NCBI GenBank assembly: GCA_025800435.1
Contig: JAOXRV010000828.1
Span: 1-15,481, forward strand
Reading direction: 5' to 3'
DNA: 15,481 nucleotides
Source of the DNA: Cellvibrionaceae bacterium
GTDB taxonomy: Bacteria; Pseudomonadota; Gammaproteobacteria; Pseudomonadales; Cellvibrionaceae
Below, piece after piece: positions 7,125 through 14,184 of this stretch (within the stretch, counting starts at the first letter, position 1; every line of letters starts with the position of its first letter). The notes below the pieces were generated by a model, which saw only the letters and a program-made list of their open reading frames with translations, was not told the DNA's origin and did not search any database. The translations under genes and the position numbers were made by a program.

Positions 7125-9034
7125 TTTGGAATATTGACGCTGTTTTCATTTACTCGAATCGCCAGTGCGCCCGGCTTAGCTTGGATCGGTGGCAGGTCGC
7201 TGGCCTTTAGGGGGGTGGCGGCTTTGGTGGCTACCCATTGATGTGGGGGCAGCGGCGCGCCCGTTTCCAGGTGTTGCCACATTAGCTCCAGGGCCTGTTC
7301 ATAGTAATGGTGTAGGGGGATAAAATCGGCGCTAAATTCGGCCAGGCCAAGCAGGGCGTCAAAGTGTTGGGCGCGGGCGATTTCGTAATAGCGCAAATTG
7401 TTGCGCGCGGGCAGTTTGTGTTGGCGCCAGGCTAGGTAGCCGCGGGCATTGTGATTGGCAATCACCAGGGCATCGTGCTCGCCTTGAATAATAATCGTGG
7501 GGGTGTTGTGCAGATCACCGCTGTGGGCAAGGGCGTTTATGCCGGCCTGGGTGGCGTTGCTGCGGTAGTATTCGCGCAGGCACAGCAAGCCGTTAAAGTG
7601 TGGGTCTAGTGGCTCGCTGTCGCTGCGCGGAATTGGCTTGCCGTTGTAGGCTAAGTTCAAGCCTGCGGTATTGGGCATGCCGCTGCTGAGGCCAAACAAT
7701 TTATGGCGTGCGGCGGTTGGCATGGACGCGGCTTTGCCATCTTTAAAATGACGGTAGTCAAACCCGCAGATGGAGTCTTCGGCGCGAGCGCTGGCGTAGG
7801 CATTGCTGTAGCCAACCGCCACCGACTCCCACAGCTGATTGGCCTGGGCAAAGGCTTGCAGGCTGGGGCTGGGCAGTGCCAATCCCAGATTTTTCATGGC
7901 GCTGCGGGCCGCCTTGGGCAGGTCGCTAGCGCTGATAAATCCGGCGGCGGCCAAGTTGTCACAGCGTTTGCTCAGTTGCTTTTGCGCGACTGCCAGGGCC
8001 GGCATAAATACCGATTGGCCGGGGTTTACACCGGCCAGGGCGCAGGGTTGGTACAGGGCCTGTTCCAGCGCCATCGCCAAAATGTTTTTGCTGGGGCCGC
8101 GGTGGGGGTTGTGTTTGGATTGCACCGTGTAGCTAAAGTCCTGGGGTAAAACGATGGTTGGCTCGGAGGCGACAATGGCGTCGAGCCAGCCGTCGCTATT
8201 GAGCTCGCCGGCGCGCAGCACGCTATTGCCGCCATTGGAGATACTGGTGGCAATAACTCGGGTGTTGGCGCGGGTGTAATAGGCTTGGTTTTGGCGGTGG
8301 TGTTGGTTGAGCAGATAAAACGCCATCTGCACACCCTGCAGTGTGTAGTGCCCCCAGTGCTGTTCAATATTGCGGCCGCTGTGGGCGTGTTTGACGGCTA
8401 CACGCAGATCGTCGGTCGGTGTTTGTTGAGCTTGTTGCAGGCGGCCATCGCCATCGTAGCTCTGGCCGCTATCTAAAAAGGTAAAGCCACTGCCGCTGCC
8501 TTTGTCGGTCAGAGCTACCGCGCAGCCGCGGCGCAGGCCCCAGTCGGCGGCGGTGCCAATCGCGCCCCAAACCCCGCGTGAACCCGATGAGGGGGCGGCG
8601 ACAATACAGGGTTTGGCCGGGTTAAAGCTGGCCGGTACTTGAATCACATAATTGGCCAGCAGTTCGCCGCCTTTGCCAACTAAGCTAGAGTGGTATTCAT
8701 CACCGGCGATAGGCGCTTGCCCTGGCCTGGGGCCGTACAAGCTGCCAAAACCAGCGGCGGCACTGGTACTGACAATGGCGCGGTAGTTGGTGTGTATGGC
8801 GCGTCGACGCAGCTCTTGGGCGCTGGGCGGCTCGCTCAGGGTGGGGCCGACTGGGTTGGCCAGGCCGCTGTGACCGAGGCCGGCGCTGAGCAGGTCGTCG
8901 TTGACCCCATCGACCACGCTGTGGCGAATGCTGCTGTGTTTAAATTTTAGCAACTGGGCTTCCATCGGTACCGCGGCGCCGCAGCTGGCGCCGATCAGCA
9001 GACTGCTTAGAGACAGTGGCAAAAGAGTTTTCAT
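7121..9034 (-). CDS. Secreted D-(-)-3-hydroxybutyrate oligomer hydrolase
   Basis: A 637-residue protein matching the 3HB-oligomer hydrolase family (PF10605), which splits short 3-hydroxybutyrate oligomers released from poly-3-hydroxybutyrate into monomers. Residues 1-20 form a signal peptide ending near SCGAA, so the enzyme acts in the periplasm or outside the cell. The alpha/beta-hydrolase core shows the nucleophile S266 in TSISNGG, with probable acid D521 (QGEHDALV) and histidine H557 (RAQHFDALLG). Another recognisable family-type stretch is AAPSSGSRGVWGAIG (146-160). Length is near complete. It starts 8 bp after the permease stop, with AGG upstream of the ATG, so the two genes form one operon. 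Its TAG stop coincides with the edge of a repeat element, so the last residues may have been altered by insertion. Confidence 0.88.
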   Translation of the reverse strand: MKTLLPLSLSSLLIGASCGAAVPMEAQLLKFKHSSIRHSVVDGVNDDLLSAGLGHSGLANPVGPTLSEPPSAQELRRRAIHTNYRAIVSTSAAAGFGSLYGPRPGQAPIAGDEYHSSLVGKGGELLANYVIQVPASFNPAKPCIVAAPSSGSRGVWGAIGTAADWGLRRGCAVALTDKGSGSGFTFLDSGQSYDGDGRLQQAQQTPTDDLRVAVKHAHSGRNIEQHWGHYTLQGVQMAFYLLNQHHRQNQAYYTRANTRVIATSISNGGNSVLRAGELNSDGWLDAIVASEPTIVLPQDFSYTVQSKHNPHRGPSKNILAMALEQALYQPCALAGVNPGQSVFMPALAVAQKQLSKRCDNLAAAGFISASDLPKAARSAMKNLGLALPSPSLQAFAQANQLWESVAVGYSNAYASARAEDSICGFDYRHFKDGKAASMPTAARHKLFGLSSGMPNTAGLNLAYNGKPIPRSDSEPLDPHFNGLLCLREYYRSNATQAGINALAHSGDLHNTPTIIIQGEHDALVIANHNARGYLAWRQHKLPARNNLRYYEIARAQHFDALLGLAEFSADFIPLHHYYEQALELMWQHLETGAPLPPHQWVATKAATPLKASDLPPIQAKPGALAIRVNENSVNIPN

Positions 9035-9042
9035 GGGTGTAC

Positions 9043-10347
9043 CTATATTAACAGGGCGATCGCCAGTGCGGTGCCAATCAGCGGTACCACCACGGTCAGT
9101 GCACCCATGGGCCAGTAGGCATCCTTGTGGGTTTCGCCACAGATGGCGCGAATGGTGGTGACCACATAACCATTATGGGGCAGTGAATCCAGGGCGCCAG
9201 AAGAAATTGCAATTACCCGGTGCAGGGCCTCTGGGTCGACCCCGGCGTCGATATAGTGAGGGCCTAAAATGGGCAGGGCGATGGACTGGCCGCCCGAGGC
9301 CGAGCCGGTCAGGGCGGCGATGGTGGTGACCGCAATGGCGGCGCCGATCAGGGCATCGCCGGGGATACCGGTAATCGCATCTACCGCCATGGCAAAGGCC
9401 GGCGAGGCCTTGGCCACCGAGCCAAAACCAACCACCGCGGCGGTGTTACCAATGGCCAATAGAGCGCCTGTAGTGGCGGCGCCAATAGCCATCGATAAAC
9501 TGTAAAAGCGATGTAGGTTCAACAGCCAGGCGGCGATACAGCCAGCTAATAGGGCCACAATCAAAGCGTATTTGCCGTAGGCTTCATGACTGAAAAAGGT
9601 GACGCCGAGCACCGCCAAAATCGGGATCATGGCGAGCAGGGGCGGCGGCAGGGGTTTATCGCTTGGTTCTTTATCTTCGTCGCGGGCGATAAAGCACTCG
9701 CCGGCGGCGATGGCTTTTTTTAGCATAAAGTGCAGCCATAAAAACCCCATTGCGGCCATCACTACGGCGACCACCGCGCTCACTTCCCAGGCCGCATAGG
9801 GGGAGGTGCCCAGGTGTTCGATCGGAATCCAGTTTTGAATTTCCGGTGAGCCGGCCGAGGTCATGGTAAAGGTGACCGAGCCAAACGCCATCACCGCCGG
9901 AATAAAGCGACGCGGTAAATTGGCCTGGCGAAACAGGCTGACGGCCATGGGATAGGCGGCAAAGGCCACCACAAATACCGATACGCCGCCGTAGGTCAGT
10001 ACCGCACAGGCCAGCACCACCGCCAGGGCCGCATTGTGAGTGCCGATATGGCCGGTGATCCACTGGGCGATACTGTCGGCACTGCCGCTGTCTTCCATTA
10101 ACTTGCCAAACAGCGAGCCCAGCAAAAACATAAAAAACCAAGCTGCCACAAAGCCGCTAAAACCGTTCATATAGCTGGTGACATAGCTGACGGCGGTTTT
10201 GTCTGTTGGCGGTGGGAACATTGCCAGGCCACTGCTAACGGCCACAATCAGGGCGCACAGGGGGGCGGCGATTAATAGGTTCATTCCGCGAATGGTGAGA
10301 ACAATAAGTAGGGTGAGGGCAAAAATCAGCCCGATCATGCTGAGCAT
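9043..10347 (-). CDS. GntP-family carboxylate permease, probably for 3-hydroxybutyrate
   Basis: A 434-residue inner-membrane protein with about 12-13 hydrophobic segments. Family marks are LTYGGVSVFVVAFAAYP (117-133), the loop FTMTSAGSPEIQNWIP (160-175) and DSLPHNGYVVTTI (387-399), as in the gluconate/H+ symporter (GntP) family. Family members carry gluconate, other sugar acids or D-3-hydroxybutyrate. The substrate is inferred from the 3HB-oligomer hydrolase gene that follows 8 bp downstream in the same operon: monomers made outside the membrane would be imported here. AGGA lies 8 bases before the ATG. A second Met at residue 4 is possible but lacks this spacing. Family is certain; substrate is moderately supported. 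Confidence 0.87.
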   Translation of the reverse strand: MLSMIGLIFALTLLIVLTIRGMNLLIAAPLCALIVAVSSGLAMFPPPTDKTAVSYVTSYMNGFSGFVAAWFFMFLLGSLFGKLMEDSGSADSIAQWITGHIGTHNAALAVVLACAVLTYGGVSVFVVAFAAYPMAVSLFRQANLPRRFIPAVMAFGSVTFTMTSAGSPEIQNWIPIEHLGTSPYAAWEVSAVVAVVMAAMGFLWLHFMLKKAIAAGECFIARDEDKEPSDKPLPPPLLAMIPILAVLGVTFFSHEAYGKYALIVALLAGCIAAWLLNLHRFYSLSMAIGAATTGALLAIGNTAAVVGFGSVAKASPAFAMAVDAITGIPGDALIGAAIAVTTIAALTGSASGGQSIALPILGPHYIDAGVDPEALHRVIAISSGALDSLPHNGYVVTTIRAICGETHKDAYWPMGALTVVVPLIGTALAIALLI

Positions 10348-10560
10348 AGGGTTTCCTAGCGCTGCGGCGCTTTTTATGAATATACCCGGCGGCTTTATTT
10401 TAATTTGCCGCGCCGGTTTCTAATGCGGGCATTGTTTCTCGAATGGGGTAGGGCAGGCCATCATACCTTGGTATAGAGGCCAGACCTGCGCAGATGCAGT
10501 AGAGTGCGCCCCATAACTGATAAATTCATAAAAACACCATAATAAGATAGGAATGAGACG
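10348..10560. promoter_or_regulatory. Divergent control region between permease and TonB receptor
   Basis: These 213 bases separate two divergent genes and must hold both promoters. The interrupted palindrome ATACC-TT-GGTAT (10463-10474) is a candidate operator. On the minus strand a TATATT box (10384-10379) lies about 30 bases above the permease ATG. On the plus strand CATAAT (10538-10543) is close to the receptor ATG. Neither has a good -35. The receptor leader has GGA about 9 bases before its ATG. No regulator gene is adjacent. Confidence 0.4.
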
Positions 10561-12810
10561 ATGAAACAGCGTTCATTTGCTAAACAGAGCTTCGCCCAAG
10601 CCCCTTTCCCCCTGACCATATTGGCCGCTGCCTGTGTAACTGCCGGCTACACTCCGCTGCTGCACGCGCAAGAGAAGATAGCCTTAGAAGAAGTGACGGT
10701 GACCGCCCAGCGTCGTGAACAGTCGCTGCAAGATGTGCCGGTAGCCGTTACCGCCTTTGACGCCGACGCCCTGGCCGAAGCCGGTACCTCCACCATTGTC
10801 GACCTGCAGCGCTCGACCCCCAATACCACCTTGCAGGTGAGCCGCGGCACCAACAGCACCCTGACCGCCTATGTGCGCGGTATTGGCCAGGCCGACCCAC
10901 TGTGGGGCTTTGAGCCAGGTGTGGGCTTGTATGTAGACGATATTTACTTTGCCCGTCCCCAGGCCGGGGTGTTGGATGTTTACGATGTTGAGCGTATCGA
11001 AGTGCTGCGCGGCCCCCAGGGCACCCTGTACGGTAAAAACACCATCGGTGGAGCGATTAAATATGTGACCAAGCGTCTCACCGGCGAGCCTGAATTTGAG
11101 GTGGGTGTTAGCTTGGGCAGCTATGGCCAGCGGGATATTAAAGTTTCTGGTCAGTTACCGCTGATTGAAGATACCCTCAATATGGGCGTGGCCATTGCCA
11201 GCCTAAACCGCGATGGTTTTGGTACCTTTTTACAAACTGGTGCTGAAAACTACAATAAAGACATTCTGGCCGGTCGCTTTAGTTTGGAGTGGACCCCCAG
11301 CGAAGATTTGTTTGTGCGTTTGGCGGCGGATAAAACCGAAGATGATTCCAATGCAAAAGGTGGCCACCGTTTAACCCCAAGCTTACTGGTACCTGGCGAA
11401 GTGACTAACGATATCTTCGACAGCAATGCTGATATGGATACGAATAATGAGGTCAGCAGCAGCGGCGCCTCGCTGACGATAGAGTGGGACCTAAACGAGC
11501 AATACACCTTTAAGTCGATTACTTCCTATCGTGAAGGAGAGACCTTTACCAATATCGACTTTGATAATACCTCGTTTGCTTCCCTGCATGTCCCAGCTAT
11601 CTATGATGATAATCAGACCACTCAAGAGTTGCAGTTAAACTATACCACTGATGGCCTGGCAGTTGTCGGCGGTTTGTACTATTACAAAGGCAATGCCGCG
11701 GGAGTCTTTGATGTGTTGCTGGGTGCGTTTGATGGGGCGGTAGCGGCCTTTGGTGATGGCGCAAAGTTCAATGCGGTAACTGCAGGTAATGTCGATACCG
11801 AAAGCCTGGCGGCATATATTCACAGCACCATTGACCTAAGTGAGCGGGTGTCGCTGACTTTGGGTGCTCGTTATACCCGTGATGAGAAAGAGGGCACTGT
11901 GTATCGCGCCCAGCAGGCGGTGTTAAATAACTCGCCACAGCTCGGGGGCACAGAATTGTTCAACTTACGAACATTAACCGACTACAACAACGACGATACT
12001 TGGTCTGAATTTTCACCCCGAATAAGTGTTGATTACGCTATTACAGATGACGTGCTGCTTTATGCCTCTTACTCCGAGGGCTTTAAATCAGGTGGCTTTG
12101 ATATGCGTGGTGATGCCAGCGCCCTACCCAGTACGGTCGATGGTTACGCCCCTGAAACTGTGGCCACCTGGGAGCTTGGTGCAAAAACTGAATTATGGGA
12201 CGGGCGTCTGCGCTTGAATGCTGCCTTGTTCCACAGCGATTATAAAGATGTTCAGGTTACCGTACAGCAATCTGCTGATGGCGGCTCGAACTTTGTCAGT
12301 GCGGTACTCAATGCCGGTAAAGCGACGATTGCCGGAGGTGAAATTGAAGCGGTGGCGCAGTTGACCGAAGGCCTGCGAGCGGAGTTTACCCTGGGTGTGC
12401 TTGACGCTGAGTTTGACGAAGTAATCTCTGGCGGCGTCAATGTGGCCGATCAGTGGGAGTTTGCGAATACCCCAGACCTGACGGGCTCGCTGGCTCTTAA
12501 TTACTTTACTAATTTAGGCGATAACGGCAGCTTAGTGGCCCGTACCAGTTACGCCTATCGTGCTGAAACTCGCATCTTTCCACAGGCCGCATCCATGGTC
12601 GATGAAGATTCCTACTCCTTGTGGGATGCTTCGGTAATATGGACGGCGGCCAGTGAACAGTGGAGTGTTGGCCTGCACGGCAAAAATCTCAGTGATGAAG
12701 AGTATCGTGTCGGTGGCTACAATTTTGCAAACCTCGGTCTGGAATCTTCGGTTATCGGTTACTACGGCGACCCCCGCACCTTTAGCCTGAGCGTTAACTA
12801 CAAAATGTAA
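10561..12810 (+). CDS. TonB-dependent outer-membrane receptor
   Basis: A 749-residue outer-membrane transporter. A signal peptide (1-36) probably ends at LLHA. A TonB-box-like LEEVTVTAQ (42-50) follows, then a plug domain (about 50-172) with YVRGIGQ, VGLYVDDIYFARP and the signature ERIEVLRGPQGTLYGKNTIG (144-163). The rest is a beta-barrel with alternating hydrophobic strands, ending in DPRTFSLSVNYKM. Such receptors use TonB-ExbBD energy to import siderophores, cobalamin or large nutrients. The style resembles the broad iron-complex or nutrient receptors common in marine proteobacteria, and the substrate is not visible. Its gene is divergent from the permease and 3HB-oligomer hydrolase operon, so hydroxybutyrate oligomers are a possible cargo. 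The last residue is Met rather than the usual aromatic residue. Confidence 0.92.
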   Translation: MKQRSFAKQSFAQAPFPLTILAAACVTAGYTPLLHAQEKIALEEVTVTAQRREQSLQDVPVAVTAFDADALAEAGTSTIVDLQRSTPNTTLQVSRGTNSTLTAYVRGIGQADPLWGFEPGVGLYVDDIYFARPQAGVLDVYDVERIEVLRGPQGTLYGKNTIGGAIKYVTKRLTGEPEFEVGVSLGSYGQRDIKVSGQLPLIEDTLNMGVAIASLNRDGFGTFLQTGAENYNKDILAGRFSLEWTPSEDLFVRLAADKTEDDSNAKGGHRLTPSLLVPGEVTNDIFDSNADMDTNNEVSSSGASLTIEWDLNEQYTFKSITSYREGETFTNIDFDNTSFASLHVPAIYDDNQTTQELQLNYTTDGLAVVGGLYYYKGNAAGVFDVLLGAFDGAVAAFGDGAKFNAVTAGNVDTESLAAYIHSTIDLSERVSLTLGARYTRDEKEGTVYRAQQAVLNNSPQLGGTELFNLRTLTDYNNDDTWSEFSPRISVDYAITDDVLLYASYSEGFKSGGFDMRGDASALPSTVDGYAPETVATWELGAKTELWDGRLRLNAALFHSDYKDVQVTVQQSADGGSNFVSAVLNAGKATIAGGEIEAVAQLTEGLRAEFTLGVLDAEFDEVISGGVNVADQWEFANTPDLTGSLALNYFTNLGDNGSLVARTSYAYRAETRIFPQAASMVDEDSYSLWDASVIWTAASEQWSVGLHGKNLSDEEYRVGGYNFANLGLESSVIGYYGDPRTFSLSVNYKM

Positions 12811-12813
12811 TAT

Positions 12814-12835
12814 CGGGGCAGCACCTGCTGCCCCG
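12814..12835 (+). terminator. GC-rich hairpin just after the TonB receptor stop
   Basis: Ten-base arms CGGGGCAGCA and TGCTGCCCCG are separated by two bases and begin four bases after the stop codon region. There is no T-tract, so on its own it is more likely a 3'-end stabiliser or the first of two stacked termination hairpins. Confidence 0.5.
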
Positions 12836-12875
12836 GCTCCCTTGTATTGCTATCCTCTGATCGATCCTACTATTA

Positions 12876-12901
12876 CCCGGGCCTCTGGCCCGGGGCCTTT
12901 T
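12876..12901 (+). terminator. Rho-independent terminator of the TonB receptor gene
   Basis: A perfect 8-base stem CCCGGGCC / GGCCCGGG with loop TCT (12876-12894) is followed a few bases later by TTTT (12898-12901). It lies between the receptor and the next gene, whose own promoter appears to follow. Confidence 0.7.
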
Positions 12902-12905
12902 AGGC

Positions 12906-12936
12906 TTGCCTGCCACTTGCCCCCCTGTGCTATGAT
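12906..12936 (+). promoter_or_regulatory. Possible promoter of the periplasmic binding protein gene
   Basis: TTGCCT (12906-12911) and TATGAT (12931-12936) are separated by 19 bases, slightly long for sigma-70. The position immediately after the terminator and 16 bases before the start codon favours it. Confidence 0.35.
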
Positions 12937-12951
12937 CGGCCCATAACAATA

Positions 12952-13650
12952 ATGGTTAGGGTTATGTTTAAGCCAGTTCATCAGCTACTGCTAACACTGT
13001 GTATGTGCCGGCTATTGGCAGCTGCGCCCCTGTGGGCCAGTGAGCTAGAGGTGATTTATGTCGATATGCCCCCCTATACCTATCTCGATAAGAATGGCCG
13101 TGCCAGTGGCAGTTTAATTGATATTTCCCGCCGGGCGCTCCAAGCAGTGGGCCAGCCACACCGTTTTACCCAGGTACCCCTGGCTCAATTACAGGCTCGC
13201 AGCCGCAGCGGCGATTTGGGTATGGTGCACCTGATTGGTGCTTTCCCCATTCCCAAGCAGAGCCTGAGTTTTGGCGAGCGACCGCTGAGTTATTTGCGTT
13301 TAACGGTTTACTACCGAGATGCGGCACCGCTTAAACATATGGCGGATTTGCGCGGGCGCGAGGTGATCTTAGTGCGTGGCTATACCTATGGGTATCTGCG
13401 CGATTATCTGCAAATACCCGAGCAGCGGGTCAATTTAATCTTGGTGGATAACCATCGGCAGGCACTGGCCGCGCTGCGGGCCAAGCCCGGCCGCTACCTG
13501 ATTAATTATCAAAAACCCTTTGAGTTTACGGTAGGCGCCGGGGTGGTCGCTGGGCTGCAACATTATTTATTGTCAGAAATTCCAGTTTACTGGGCGCTGC
13601 AAAAAAACTATGCCGATTTATTGCCAAAGCTTGAGCGACAGCTCGATTGA
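12952..13650 (+). CDS. Orphan family-3 periplasmic solute-binding protein
   Basis: A 232-residue protein with a signal peptide (hydrophobic 10-27, cleavage near PLWA-SE at 29-30). The mature part fits the bacterial extracellular solute-binding protein family 3: VIYVDMPPYTYLDKNGRASG (34-53) with the usual PPY and D-NG elements, then LSFGERPLSYLRLTVYYRD (105-123) and LRGREVILVRGYTYG (133-147). Such proteins bind amino acids or other small polar molecules in the periplasm. No ABC permease or ATPase gene is near, so it may serve a distant transporter or act as a sensor-like protein. The start could be residue 1 or Met-5 (12964); neither has a well-spaced Shine-Dalgarno, and both keep the signal peptide. 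Family likely, ligand unknown. Confidence 0.78.
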   Translation: MVRVMFKPVHQLLLTLCMCRLLAAAPLWASELEVIYVDMPPYTYLDKNGRASGSLIDISRRALQAVGQPHRFTQVPLAQLQARSRSGDLGMVHLIGAFPIPKQSLSFGERPLSYLRLTVYYRDAAPLKHMADLRGREVILVRGYTYGYLRDYLQIPEQRVNLILVDNHRQALAALRAKPGRYLINYQKPFEFTVGAGVVAGLQHYLLSEIPVYWALQKNYADLLPKLERQLD

Positions 13651-13653
13651 CGG

Positions 13654-13665
13654 TTTTGCGCAAAA
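13654..13665. promoter_or_regulatory. Perfect 12-base palindrome TTTTGCGCAAAA
   Basis: It sits three bases after the binding-protein stop codon. It could be a protein-binding operator for the downstream gene or chance. A second short symmetrical site, CGCG-TAT-CGCG, lies at about 13704-13714. Confidence 0.3.
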
Positions 13666-13735
13666 AGAATTCTATTTTATCCTGAAAAGTCATAAACTTG
13701 TTGCGCGTATCGCGTACTATTAAAAAATGGCCACC

Positions 13736-13823
13736 CCGCTATGGTAGCGGCAACAAGAGCCACAGAAAGCCGCCTAAGAAAACCTTTTTAAGGTTTTTAA
13801 AAGAGCGGCACCACAACTTAGGG
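13736..13823 (+). promoter_or_regulatory. Candidate structured leader RNA with competing stems
   Basis: Four stems can be drawn. CCGCTA/TAGCGG (13736-13741 with 13745-13750) is one. GCGGC/GCCGC (13747-13751 with 13769-13773) is the second. The same GCCGC can instead pair with GCGGC at 13805-13809, which encloses the fourth, AAAACCTT/AAGGTTTT (13779-13786 with 13790-13797), followed by T. The shared GCCGC and the overlap of stems one and two make the folds mutually exclusive, as in an attenuator or riboswitch. The ribosome binding site AGGG (13820-13823) lies 7 bases before the ATG at 13831. Function is inferred only. Confidence 0.4.
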
Positions 13824-13830
13824 TAAATTT

Positions 13831-14142
13831 ATGGATTACGAAGCTTGGACCGTCGCCGCTGACGGCCGTTCTGCCAGCCATGTCAGTGGCTGGGTCATTA
13901 GTGTTCAAGGGGACCCCTCACAACCCCACGAAGTTAATCCGGGTAGCCTGCCAGGGGGTATCGAGCCTTTGCAGCAAGCGCGCCTGTTGCGCCACGGTAT
14001 AGAGGCCATCGCCAAGGCCGCTAAGGGCAAGCCGCGGGCGGCTGAGCGGGCCAAGCAGCTCAGCCAACAATTCGCCAGTGACCCCAAGCGCCAGCGCAAG
14101 CCCAAGCTCTCATTAAAGCCTAAGGCTACAGAGCCGGTTTAA
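13831..14142 (+). CDS. Unrecognised 103-residue protein with basic tail
   Basis: I do not recognise this protein. It is soluble, with no signal peptide or membrane segment. The N-terminal part (1-45) reads like a small beta-rich fold (MDYEAWTVAADG, then SGWVISVQGD). The middle (45-82) is likely helical (LQQARLLRHGIEAIAKAAKG). The end (85-99) is strongly basic (DPKRQRKPKLSLKPK), which could bind nucleic acid or be disordered. AGGG seven bases before the ATG makes translation credible. An unusually long, foldable leader precedes it. It is convergent with rdgC, and the two genes share an inverted repeat at their 3' ends. Function is unknown. Confidence 0.65.
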   Translation: MDYEAWTVAADGRSASHVSGWVISVQGDPSQPHEVNPGSLPGGIEPLQQARLLRHGIEAIAKAAKGKPRAAERAKQLSQQFASDPKRQRKPKLSLKPKATEPV

Positions 14143-14184
14143 CCGACTCTGGGCAGCGGGCTTGCTCAATCGCTAAACCGGCTC
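14131..14184. terminator. Inverted repeat spanning two convergent stop codons
   Basis: A perfect 11-base repeat (GAGCCGGTTTA at 14131-14141 and its complement at 14174-14184) straddles the 32-base gap. Each arm contains the last codons and stop of one gene, so both proteins end in Glu-Pro-Val. It can form a hairpin in either transcript and may be a shared bidirectional terminator, though there is no T-tract. Confidence 0.5.

Noticed and set aside
6940..7149. 69-codon minus-strand frame between hydrolase and glycosyltransferase
   Set aside because: It is created by the palindromic repeat, overlaps the hydrolase 3' end and lacks a ribosome binding site.
7703..8149. 148-codon plus-strand frame
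   Set aside because: It is antisense to the well-identified hydrolase gene; GC-rich genes commonly show such shadow frames.
10463..10474. Defined operator for a GntR-family regulator
   Set aside because: The interrupted palindrome is only 5+5 bases and no regulator gene is adjacent, so naming a factor would be a guess.
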